Part shown: positions 1-6,199 of the stretch, piece after piece
How the letters are laid out: every line of letters begins with the position of its first letter
Position numbering within the stretch: the first letter of the stretch is position 1
Assembly (NCBI GenBank): GCA_016935655.1
Contig: JAFGQM010000077.1
Coordinates: 1-20,941, forward strand
Length of the DNA: 20,941 nucleotides
Source of the DNA: Candidatus Altarchaeota archaeon
Lineage (GTDB): Archaea; Altiarchaeota; Altiarchaeia; JAFGQM01
Direction: 5' to 3'
Made by a program: the position numbers and the translations under genes
Notes under the pieces: model-generated
Database searches by the model: none
What the model was told of the DNA's origin: nothing
The model's input: only the letters and a program-made list of their open reading frames with translations

Positions 1-704
1 GCGAGGCCGGTGTCGATTATTCGACAGATGGGCCTGATGGCCGATCCGGTGTGGCCATGGCCTTCTTTTCCCCGGATAGAAAGACCCTGAAGAACGCCCT
101 GCTGGGCCGGATGGGCCAGAACGTTCTGACCGCCCCCACCGCGCGTGCATTTGCGGTCTCTGGCGGCGAGTCATACGACCTTGGCAAGAAGCTCTCTTTC
201 TTCGGCGATGGGCATGAGAGGGCTGTGAACAAATTCGGCAGGCGCATGTGGTCGGTACCGCTCATGGGTGGGGATTTCCTGGTCGAGGCCGAGGTCGGCA
301 TTTCAAAGGGAGCCTCCGGCAACTTCCAGATATTCAGTGCCGGCGAGTTCCCCGATGTCGCTCTTAGGGCGGCGGCGGCTATAAGGGATGTCAAGGGGGC
401 CATCACACCCTTCCCTTTGGGCGTATGCGCCTCCGGCTCTAAGCTGGGGTCGAAATATTCCTTTTTGAGCGCTTCGACAGACAGTGGGAAGTGCCCCTCG
501 ATCAAGGGGAACGAGCTGCCAAGGGGCGTCAGATCAGTTTATGAGATAGTAATTGATGCCGTGGATTTGGAGACGCTGAAAAGGGCCATGAAAGCCGGGA
601 TCGGGGCATGCGGCGACCCCTCCACAGTTCTAATAACGGCCGGCAACTTTGGGGGCAAGCTGGGCAGCGTAAAAATCTACCTAAAGGAGCTGATGCGAAA
701 ATGA
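1..704 (+). CDS. ftr: Formylmethanofuran:tetrahydromethanopterin formyltransferase, C-terminal part (5' end outside window)
   Basis: Transfers the formyl group from formylmethanofuran to tetrahydromethanopterin in the cytoplasm, a step of the archaeal C1 (methanogenic or Wood-Ljungdahl) pathway. The frame is open from the window edge (codons from base 3), and the residues before the first ATG at base 51 (EAGVDYSTDGPDGRSGVAM) still align with the family, so the gene starts upstream and about 233 of the usual ~297 residues are seen. Diagnostic stretches are GRMGQNVLTAPTARAF, KLSFFGDG, GSKYSFLSASTDSGKCP, NELPRGVRSVYEIVI and the terminal ITAGNFGGKLGSVKIYL, which closely match Methanopyrus Ftr as I remember it. 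The stop overlaps the ribL start by ATGA (701-704), so the two are probably translated together. The gene does not prove methanogenesis, because Ftr also occurs in sulfate reducers, methylotrophs and acetogenic archaea. Confidence 0.95.
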   Translation, partial: EAGVDYSTDGPDGRSGVAMAFFSPDRKTLKNALLGRMGQNVLTAPTARAFAVSGGESYDLGKKLSFFGDGHERAVNKFGRRMWSVPLMGGDFLVEAEVGISKGASGNFQIFSAGEFPDVALRAAAAIRDVKGAITPFPLGVCASGSKLGSKYSFLSASTDSGKCPSIKGNELPRGVRSVYEIVIDAVDLETLKRAMKAGIGACGDPSTVLITAGNFGGKLGSVKIYLKELMRK

Positions 705-1123
705 GGGTGCTTGCGACTGGCGTCTTCGACATAATCCATCCGGGGCATATATTCTTCCTGGAGTCGGCCAAGAAGCTGGGGGATGAACTCGTCGTAATAG
801 TCTCCAGGGACAGGATAGCGAAGAGAATAAAGAAGCACACTGTCATGCCTGAGCTGCAGAGACTGGAGGTCGTCAAGGCGTTAAAGCCGGTCGATTACGC
901 ATTTCTCGGGGATGAGGAGAACATCTTCAAGCTTCTCCCGGAGATCAGACCGGATGTTATCGCATTGGGGTTCGACCAGGATATAGATGAGGCCTGGCTG
1001 GCGGAGCAGTGTTACAAGCTCGGCCTCCAGACAAAGGTCGTCAGGATAAGGCATCAGCTGGACGGCGATTTCTGCTCCACCACCAAGATAAAGCAAAAGA
1101 TCAAAAAATCAAAAGGCACCTAG
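701..1123 (+). CDS. ribL: FAD synthase RibL (FMN adenylyltransferase, archaeal type)
   Basis: Predicted to join FMN and CTP or ATP into FAD, as shown for the methanogen RibL family. The 140-residue protein is a single nucleotidyltransferase domain. It starts MRVLATGVFDIIHPGH, with the HxGH signature (HPGH) in the first loop, followed by KKLGDELVVIVSRD and LKPVDYAFLGDEEN, and a C-terminal FCSTTKIKQKI segment where the family has its second conserved motif. Length is typical (about 150). I chose the ATG at 701 because it begins right at the family N-terminus and overlaps the ftr stop by 4 bases; the frame is open upstream but that part aligns with nothing. Glycerol-3-phosphate cytidylyltransferase-like proteins share this fold, so the substrate is assigned by overall similarity to archaeal RibL. 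The last 15 bases overlap the convergent gene at 1109-3046. Confidence 0.87.
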   Translation: MRVLATGVFDIIHPGHIFFLESAKKLGDELVVIVSRDRIAKRIKKHTVMPELQRLEVVKALKPVDYAFLGDEENIFKLLPEIRPDVIALGFDQDIDEAWLAEQCYKLGLQTKVVRIRHQLDGDFCSTTKIKQKIKKSKGT

Positions 1124-3046
1124 TCTGTCTATAGCCCACATCATTGCGCCGGTCAGGAGCTTCACGATTACCGAGAATACTTTTAGTAAGGCCAGAAGCA
1201 ACAGGGAGACCCCGCCTGCGAAGAACAGCCTGCCCTTGCCCCCTCCGATGTCCAGGTCAAAGAACGGCTCTACGACATACGCCTTTACGTCTCCTTCACC
1301 ATAAACCCCCTTCATGTTCTCTAAAATCAGCGCCTTGCTCGTCGGGCTATTCCATAGTGTCGATGCCAGGGAGTCCGCAGTATCCTCCTTGAGATAAAGC
1401 TGCATGAACACCATCAGGCTTAGGAGCATCGAGACCACTATAAGGACCCTGCCAGCAGCGTCGTTCCCGATCTTGAACGGCTTCCTGACCTTCAGCTCCT
1501 TCTCCTCGCTCTTCACTGTGAATATGGCTAGGGCCACTCCAGCTAGAAAACTGATTATAAATATAACAAACTCTATGCTCTGGAAGAACAGAAATCCTGG
1601 GACAACGCCTATCAGTACGAAGGGCACCGATACAGTAATGGCCTTCCTCTTGTCCATGTCTAGGTTCATATAGGCCAAGAGGCTGAGGGCAGTCGAGAGG
1701 ACAAGAACCAACAGGAACAAAACCACTGCATTGTTCATAAGATAGTTCCCCAACTCAAAGATGTTTAGAAGAACCCCGTAGTCGGGCTCGATCACACTTA
1801 ACAGCCACACAGAGACCAACAACATCAGTGATAACAGCAGCATATACGGCACATTTATCCTTGGAGTAGCCTCCGGTTTTTGTGGTTTTTTCTCAATGCC
1901 CCCTACAGTTTTGCCGGGGGCGCGCTTCCCCATCAGATGGTAATGGGCAATCTCTACCATAACCACGACGGCCGCTAGTATCAGAAGTATTATGAAGAAT
2001 TCCCTAAAGACCCCCTGCGATGAGCCCTCACAGTCCCTTCTGCAAGTCTCGGGTTCCCCGTGGTCGCAATATCCATCCCCGCAGTCATTGCAGTCCTCGG
2101 GGCAGTCGCTCTCGTGCAGCGATATCAGCTCATTCGAATCGCACTCGCCGTCTCCGCACACAGCACAGTCCTCCATACAACTGCTCTTGTTCTCACTCGA
2201 TTCACATACGCCGTTCCCGCAGATCTCACAGTCTCTCGGGCAGCTTATGTTTTCCCCGAAGCTGCATATCCTATCACCGCATGTAATGCAGTCCCCGGGA
2301 CAGGTCATAAAATCCTCGGGATAGTCGCAATATCCGTCCCCGCATTGTACACAGTCTTGTGGGCATGTGGTATCATGCAGGGACACCAGCTCCAATATAT
2401 CGCAGACCCCGTCCCCGCAGACAACGCAATCCTCTGGGCAGCTTTCCTTGTTCTCGTTTTTATCACAGATTCCGTCCCCACAGCGCGCGCAGTCGTCCGG
2501 ACAGTTGACCCGGTTCTCGCCAGAGTCACAGGAGTCATCCCCGCATATTATGCAGTCCTTGGGGCATGATCTCTTGTCTTCATTGACATCGCATACCGAG
2601 TCCCCGCACCTTGCGCAGTCCTGCGGGCAATTCGCCCTGTCCTCGTTGGCGTTGCAGCGGCCGTCCCCGCATCTGGACTCAACATAGAAGCGTATGTTCC
2701 TCCCCGAGGTGACAAGGGTGTAGTCGCCGCTATCCTCAGGAACGAAGACCACGACGCCATCCTCATCTGTGTAATCATTGTACTCCGAACTTATCTCATT
2801 GTCCCTCACAAAGTATATCACCACAAACCGGTTCGCAGCCGGGTATTTGCTCCCATCCTTCGCGACATCCGTTATCCTGATTGTAATCCTCTCGCCAACA
2901 TATTTCTCTATTGGGCTGAGCGTGATTGATGTGTAGTCTTGGGGGTAGGACTTGGTGAACGGGCACGTAGCTGCGTCTACAGCCATCACCAGAAATACCA
3001 TTAATAGTATGATCGCTGCTATGTGCCTGGTTCTCCCGTATTTCAT
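1109..3046 (-). CDS. Exported polytopic membrane protein with ten CGDGxCD Cys-rich repeats
   Basis: Function unknown. The 645-residue protein has a signal peptide or anchor (about 9-26), an Ig-like or carboxypeptidase-regulatory-like beta domain (about 27-125), and then ten tandem repeats (126-339) of the form CGDGxCDxxENxxxCPxDC. Each repeat has four Cys and conserved Asp/Asn/Glu residues resembling a small calcium-binding, disulfide-stapled loop. Two repeats have a longer middle (ILELVSLHDTTCPQDC and SNELISLHESDCPEDC). The repeats are followed by about seven hydrophobic helices (near 350-368, 401-419, 438-459, 469-487, 490-511, 532-551, 608-635). The Cys-rich part should lie outside the cell. 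It shares layout and N-terminal domain with its upstream neighbour (ATGA overlap 3043-3046), so the pair arose by duplication and is probably one operon. The 3' end overlaps convergent ribL by 15 bases. Repeats of this kind are common in archaeal surface proteins, but no role is established. Confidence 0.9.
   Translation of the reverse strand: MKYGRTRHIAAIILLMVFLVMAVDAATCPFTKSYPQDYTSITLSPIEKYVGERITIRITDVAKDGSKYPAANRFVVIYFVRDNEISSEYNDYTDEDGVVVFVPEDSGDYTLVTSGRNIRFYVESRCGDGRCNANEDRANCPQDCARCGDSVCDVNEDKRSCPKDCIICGDDSCDSGENRVNCPDDCARCGDGICDKNENKESCPEDCVVCGDGVCDILELVSLHDTTCPQDCVQCGDGYCDYPEDFMTCPGDCITCGDRICSFGENISCPRDCEICGNGVCESSENKSSCMEDCAVCGDGECDSNELISLHESDCPEDCNDCGDGYCDHGEPETCRRDCEGSSQGVFREFFIILLILAAVVVMVEIAHYHLMGKRAPGKTVGGIEKKPQKPEATPRINVPYMLLLSLMLLVSVWLLSVIEPDYGVLLNIFELGNYLMNNAVVLFLLVLVLSTALSLLAYMNLDMDKRKAITVSVPFVLIGVVPGFLFFQSIEFVIFIISFLAGVALAIFTVKSEEKELKVRKPFKIGNDAAGRVLIVVSMLLSLMVFMQLYLKEDTADSLASTLWNSPTSKALILENMKGVYGEGDVKAYVVEPFFDLDIGGGKGRLFFAGGVSLLLLALLKVFSVIVKLLTGAMMWAIDRLGAF
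2030..2671 (-). repeat. Ten tandem degenerate repeats coding for Cys-rich units
   Basis: These repeat units of 54-69 bases plus short linkers lie within the coding sequence, and each encodes one CGDGxCD...CPxDC unit. Their lengths are multiples of three and they vary at third codon positions, as expected for protein-level selection. Confidence 0.9.
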
Positions 3047-4029
3047 CTTAGTCTTTTTGCCCTTCGCATCATCTCTTCTGCCTCACCCTTCTCAACCCCG
3101 AACTCCTGGAGTTGCTTCTTTATCCTCCCCTCTGACATTCCCTGGTCCATCAAGTCCATGAGTATGTCCTCTATGTCCCCCCCGACCTCATCCTCCTCTT
3201 TGCCAAGAAGGTGTTCGCTACACCCCTCCTTCACCCATCCGCTACTCTTCTTCCCTCTCGCCCTTTTGAACAGTCTTTTCCTGAATTTGACGAACAATGC
3301 AATAACCGCGATTGCAGCCAGAACCCACCAGTTTTCTATTACGGGCGACAGCAGATCCACCCCCTCATCAACCTTCGTCCCCCCACCGCAGTCCTCTGGG
3401 CAGTCCTCGCTGTAGTCACCGCCCCTGCGGCATATGCCGTCCCCGCATACCATGCAATCTGCATAGCAATAACACAAGTCGGCACCGATCTCGGCGTCGT
3501 CGCACACCCCGTCCCCGCAGATGATGCAGTCGTCTGGGCAATTATTCTTGTTCTCGGCGAACTCGCATATACCGTTACCGCACTCAGTACAGTCCGCAGG
3601 GCAGTTCTCCTCGGTCTCCCCCTTATCATCCTCGCATTTCTGGTCACCGCAGGTGGCGCCCTGTTCCGTGGTCTCATACCTCATGTAGACCTGGATGGAG
3701 ACTATCTTGGACGTTTCGATGGTATACTTGCCGATCTTGTCCGGTATGAAGCTGAACTCCCCCTTGGCGTCGGTCCTACCGCTGGCAACCGTCTCCTTCC
3801 CGAACAGTATCTTAACCTCCCTCCTTACCGGGCTTGGGACCCCATCCTCCACCCTCACCAGTTTAACTGTGACTAGCTCATGTATTATCGGGTACCTGGG
3901 GCTTATTGTGACCTTGTAATAAGGTCCAAAAGTGACTTGGTTGGCTGGGCAGTTCGACTTGCTGGCCGCTGGCTGCGCTAAAATCAAGACCAGTACCATT
4001 ACCAAGGCTGGAATGACGGTTTTTTCCAT
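3043..4029 (-). CDS. Exported single-pass membrane protein with four CGDGxCD Cys-rich repeats
   Basis: Function unknown. The 328-residue protein has an N-terminal signal peptide (about 5-23), a beta-rich Ig-like domain (about 27-120) resembling the one in the downstream paralog (SGRTDAKGEFSFIPDKIGKY here, TDEDGVVVFVPEDSGDY there), and four Cys-rich repeats at about 127-147, 150-168, 171-192 and 195-214. A single hydrophobic helix (about 232-248) is followed by a basic stop-transfer stretch (KFRKRLFKRARGKK) and a cytoplasmic tail. The tail ends in two amphipathic helices (DIEDILMDLMDQGMSEGRI and KKQLQEFGVEKGEAEEMMRR) of a type common at the ends of archaeal membrane proteins. The third repeat carries extra Cys (LCYCYADC). 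It is the first gene of a two-gene operon and overlaps its paralog by ATGA. An AT-rich element near 4060-4068 is a candidate TATA box. Confidence 0.88.
   Translation of the reverse strand: MEKTVIPALVMVLVLILAQPAASKSNCPANQVTFGPYYKVTISPRYPIIHELVTVKLVRVEDGVPSPVRREVKILFGKETVASGRTDAKGEFSFIPDKIGKYTIETSKIVSIQVYMRYETTEQGATCGDQKCEDDKGETEENCPADCTECGNGICEFAENKNNCPDDCIICGDGVCDDAEIGADLCYCYADCMVCGDGICRRGGDYSEDCPEDCGGGTKVDEGVDLLSPVIENWWVLAAIAVIALFVKFRKRLFKRARGKKSSGWVKEGCSEHLLGKEEDEVGGDIEDILMDLMDQGMSEGRIKKQLQEFGVEKGEAEEMMRRAKRLR
3388..3651 (-). repeat. Four tandem degenerate repeats coding for Cys-rich units
   Basis: Four in-frame units of the same CGDGxCD...CPxDC type as the array at 2030-2671, here with more variable spacing between the second and third Cys. 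Confidence 0.85.
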
Positions 4030-4083
4030 ATTACGGAGCTGTTATATTCAGGTCTAGGCATATTAAAATGCTCTTTTAAGCAA

Positions 4084-4719
4084 TTAAAATGTGAACGCTG
4101 AGGGACATATGTCGCTCAACACACATTCCCCGCACCTCGGCTTCCTTGCATCGCATATCGCCCTTCCGTGGTCTATTAGGAGGTAGTTCACCCTGTACCA
4201 GTCCGCCTCGGGTATTATAGCCAGGAGGTCCTGTTCTATCTTGTTCGGGTCTTTGTTAGCTGACAGCCCCAGCCTCTGGGAGAGGCGACCCACGTGGGTG
4301 TCCACGGCTATCCCAACCACTATGCCGTAGCCGTTGGCCAGGACTATGTTAGCTGTCTTTCGCGCTACCCCCGGCAGCTGCGTCAGCTCCTCCATGGTCT
4401 TCGGAACCTCCCCGTGGAATTCGTCCACGATCATCCTACAGGCTGCTATTATGTTCCTGGCCTTGTTCCTGTAGAATCCTGTGGACTTTATCTCCTGCTG
4501 GAACGTCTCCAGATCAGCCTTTGCGTAATCCCTGGCCGTCTTGTACTTCTTGAACAGATGTGGCGTCACCTTGTTGACCTGGCTGTCCGTGCACTGTGCG
4601 GAGAGTATGGTCGCCACCAGTATCTCCAGTTGATCAGAGAAGTCAAGGGCTATGCGCGGGTTTCCATACACTCCGCCCAGCCTTCTGATTACCTCCTTTG
4701 CACGCGCCTTTTTGTCCAT
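4084..4719 (-). CDS. nth: Endonuclease III (DNA glycosylase/AP lyase)
   Basis: Base-excision repair enzyme that removes oxidised pyrimidines and nicks the abasic site. The 211-residue protein has the full family layout: an N-terminal helical part with LVATILSAQCTDSQVNKV, the helix-hairpin-helix LPGVARKTANIVLANGYG with catalytic Lys121, catalytic Asp140 in AVDTHVGR, and the C-terminal [4Fe-4S] loop C189-x6-C196-x2-C199-x5-C205. I chose the ATG at 4719 because the family normally starts just before this point. The frame runs on upstream to 4881, but that extension has no family similarity and would overlap the divergent gene. It is transcribed away from the gene at 4781, with one TATA-like box lying 31 bases from each start. 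Confidence 0.95.
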   Translation of the reverse strand: MDKKARAKEVIRRLGGVYGNPRIALDFSDQLEILVATILSAQCTDSQVNKVTPHLFKKYKTARDYAKADLETFQQEIKSTGFYRNKARNIIAACRMIVDEFHGEVPKTMEELTQLPGVARKTANIVLANGYGIVVGIAVDTHVGRLSQRLGLSANKDPNKIEQDLLAIIPEADWYRVNYLLIDHGRAICDARKPRCGECVLSDICPSAFTF

Positions 4720-4743
4720 TGTCAAGATTAGGGGAGCGTCAAT

Positions 4744-4757
4744 AAAAAATTTATATT
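4744..4757. promoter_or_regulatory. Shared divergent TATA box between nth and the 100-aa protein gene
   Basis: On the + strand an A-run (4744-4749, BRE-like) is followed by TTTATATT (4750-4757), 31 bases before the ATG at 4781. Read on the - strand the same segment gives AATATAAA, also about 31 bases before the nth ATG at 4719. One near-symmetric box may therefore serve both genes, giving very short or leaderless transcripts. Confidence 0.65.
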
Positions 4758-4780
4758 GTTGTCCACGTAATTCTAGGGAA

Positions 4781-5083
4781 ATGTCGACAAAGAAATTCAG
4801 CAACCAGAGTTTGGAGCAGGTGATAGGGCATCTTGGTTCTAATCTGGCCCCAGGCATAAAATACGACGTCAGGTTAGACACCTTCGCGAATCACGTGGAG
4901 ATTGACCCCGCAGTCCGCACCGGCGGGCATGGTTCTATGAAAAGGGACCGCATAAGGGATGCCGCCGGTTCGATGAAACCTAGAAGGAGAAAGCTCGCCA
5001 TGTCGGCCAAGAGGCGCGAGAAGCCCAAGCTGAAGCACGTGAGGAACGGCAGGATGATCACGCTCAAGGGATACACAGGCTAG
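4781..5083 (+). CDS. Small basic protein, function unknown
   Basis: I do not recognise this 100-residue protein. It begins MSTKKFSNQSLEQVIGHLGS; the first half is mixed, and the second half (about 54-95) is very rich in Arg and Lys (SMKRDRIRDAAGSMKPRRRK and following). There is no signal peptide or membrane helix. The basic tail suggests nucleic-acid or ribosome binding, but that is inference. The start is supported by the well-placed TATA box at 4750-4757; the frame stays open upstream but that part lies antisense to nth. The stop shares the palindrome CTAG (5080-5083) with the stop of the convergent regulator. Confidence 0.75.
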   Translation: MSTKKFSNQSLEQVIGHLGSNLAPGIKYDVRLDTFANHVEIDPAVRTGGHGSMKRDRIRDAAGSMKPRRRKLAMSAKRREKPKLKHVRNGRMITLKGYTG

Positions 5084-5544
5084 CGGCAGAAGAGTCGTTT
5101 CAAGTCGTCGGCCAGCCCGACCTGGTTCGTTATGCCCATGGACTCCTTCTTGACTATCCCCTTGGACTCGAGGCTGGAGACCAGCCGGGAGACCTTGACC
5201 TTGTTGAGCCCGGTCGACGAGACCAGCTTCGCTTGCGTCAGGGAACCACCGTTCCTTATCAACTCGCTCACCACGCTCCTTTCGCCGTGGTCCAGGAACT
5301 TTAGGACAGAGGAGTAGTCCTTCCTATCAGACAGTGCCCCCATATGCTTGGACATGGTGTAATAGATCGCCGAACCCACAAGAAGGCCTGCGGAGGACAA
5401 CAAAGGTATCAAGAAGTATATAGGGAAGTTGCAGGCACAGGCAGTCCCGCTCATTATCTCCTCCTGCGCATAGAGGGACGCGGCTGAGACCGCCAGAACA
5501 AAGCCTGCGAGCAGCATGAGTCCTACTATGAGTGGTTGTTTCAT
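5080..5544 (-). CDS. Membrane-anchored winged-helix transcriptional regulator with extracytoplasmic CxC
   Basis: The 154-residue protein has two transmembrane helices (about 4-24 and 42-62) joined by a short loop containing Cys36 and Cys38 (SGTACACNFP). A cytoplasmic winged helix-turn-helix follows (about 78-145: ERSVVSELIRNGGSLTQAKL, TGLNKVKVSRLVSSLESKGI, then the wing VKKESMGITNQ). With the DNA-binding part inside, the CxC loop would face outside, so this could be a one-component sensor of extracytoplasmic redox state or metals. That is inference from topology and from the divergent thiol-redox operon. The 67-base divergent spacer holds a perfect GTTTCA...TGAAAC inverted repeat close to the expected start site of this gene, suggesting autoregulation. 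The winged helix is of the MarR/IclR-like type frequent in archaeal membrane regulators. Confidence 0.85.
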   Translation of the reverse strand: MKQPLIVGLMLLAGFVLAVSAASLYAQEEIMSGTACACNFPIYFLIPLLSSAGLLVGSAIYYTMSKHMGALSDRKDYSSVLKFLDHGERSVVSELIRNGGSLTQAKLVSSTGLNKVKVSRLVSSLESKGIVKKESMGITNQVGLADDLKRLFCR

Positions 5545-5588
5545 CGTACAGTTTCAAAATCTGAAACAAAACTATATCTACTGTTTCA
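5538..5588. promoter_or_regulatory. Candidate operator: GTTTCA inverted and direct repeats
   Basis: A perfect inverted repeat GTTTCA-AAATC-TGAAAC lies at 5551-5567. Two further GTTTCA half-sites lie at 5538-5543 (overlapping the start of the regulator gene) and 5583-5588 (between the TATA-like CTATATC at 5572-5578 and the operon ATG at 5612). The placement around one TATA-like element in a divergent spacer is typical of a regulator controlling itself and its neighbour. Confidence 0.6.
5572..5578. promoter_or_regulatory. TATA-like element in the divergent regulator/operon spacer
   Basis: CTATATC on the + strand (GATATAG on the - strand) lies about 34-40 bases before the operon ATG at 5612 and 28-34 bases before the regulator ATG at 5544. 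It could therefore position initiation in either direction. Confidence 0.5.
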
Positions 5589-5611
5589 TTACAAACTTAT
5601 CGAATAAAAGC

Positions 5612-6199
5612 ATGAGGGATGTCTACGTGCTCGTCGGATTGGTTGTAGTCATATTGGTGGGTTCTTATCTAGGGTACAACATGACGATTCACGCCTCAAC
5701 ACCGACCACTGCACACGGGGGTCCGACCAGCACTACTACCCGAATTGAGAACGGCCCCACAAAACTGCCTGAGGAAAACCCAGAGAATAGCACAGAGAAC
5801 AATCCACTGGCCGGGGAGGAGAACCGGACTCAGGACGATGCTGCAAGGCTAGATGACTCTTGGATGGCGGGTATAAGAGCCCAGATTTCTACAGACAAGT
5901 ACGAGTACAAATCCTTGGAGGAAATGGAAATATCAGTCGTTGTGGATAGCCCAGTCGTCGTCGGTGAGGTCGTGATAGAACTCCGCGGTATCTTGAATGA
6001 CTGGGGCGTCAGCAAGCTCAAGCTGGACAAAAAGACCCCCCTCTCGGAGGGCCATAATGTTGTAAAATTTGACTACACAGTTCCAAAGTGCTATGGCTGC
6101 GCGGGTCTGGACCCCGGCACGTATTCGATAAGTGCCGAAGTGAAATACAATGACATCAGCCTTGCAAATACTTCGACCGAGGTGAGCATACAAAAATGA
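5612..6199 (+). CDS. Membrane-anchored extracytoplasmic Ig-like protein with a CxxC
   Basis: Not a family I can name. The 195-residue protein has an N-terminal transmembrane anchor or uncleaved signal (about 4-22), a low-complexity Thr/Glu/Asn/Pro linker (about 28-80) with several N-glycosylation-like sites, and a C-terminal beta-sandwich domain (about 88-195). The domain contains the segment VPKCYGCAGLDPGTYSISAEV, with Cys160 and Cys163 spaced CxxC. I chose the ATG at 5612 because it places the hydrophobic helix right at the N-terminus and sits downstream of the TATA-like box; the frame is open upstream to 5516 through the regulator gene start. It is the first gene of the eight-gene overlapping operon and joins the next gene by ATGA (6196-6199). 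Its CxxC could be a substrate or partner of the thioredoxin domains encoded next. Confidence 0.78.
   Translation: MRDVYVLVGLVVVILVGSYLGYNMTIHASTPTTAHGGPTSTTTRIENGPTKLPEENPENSTENNPLAGEENRTQDDAARLDDSWMAGIRAQISTDKYEYKSLEEMEISVVVDSPVVVGEVVIELRGILNDWGVSKLKLDKKTPLSEGHNVVKFDYTVPKCYGCAGLDPGTYSISAEVKYNDISLANTSTEVSIQK

Noticed and set aside
2060..2569. Long + strand open frames across the Cys-rich repeat region
   Set aside because: They are antisense to the repeat-coding gene; the openness follows from the biased codons of the CGDGxCD repeats, and the translations show no family similarity.
2030..2671. A regularly repeated array that could look like a CRISPR or satellite at low resolution
   Set aside because: Unit length varies in multiples of three, units diverge at third positions and all translate to the same Cys-rich motif in one long reading frame; there are no unique spacers.
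4720..4881. 54-residue N-terminal extension of endonuclease III
   Set aside because: It lies upstream of the family start, would be antisense to the gene at 4781 and contains the promoter element; the sequence has no similarity to Nth.
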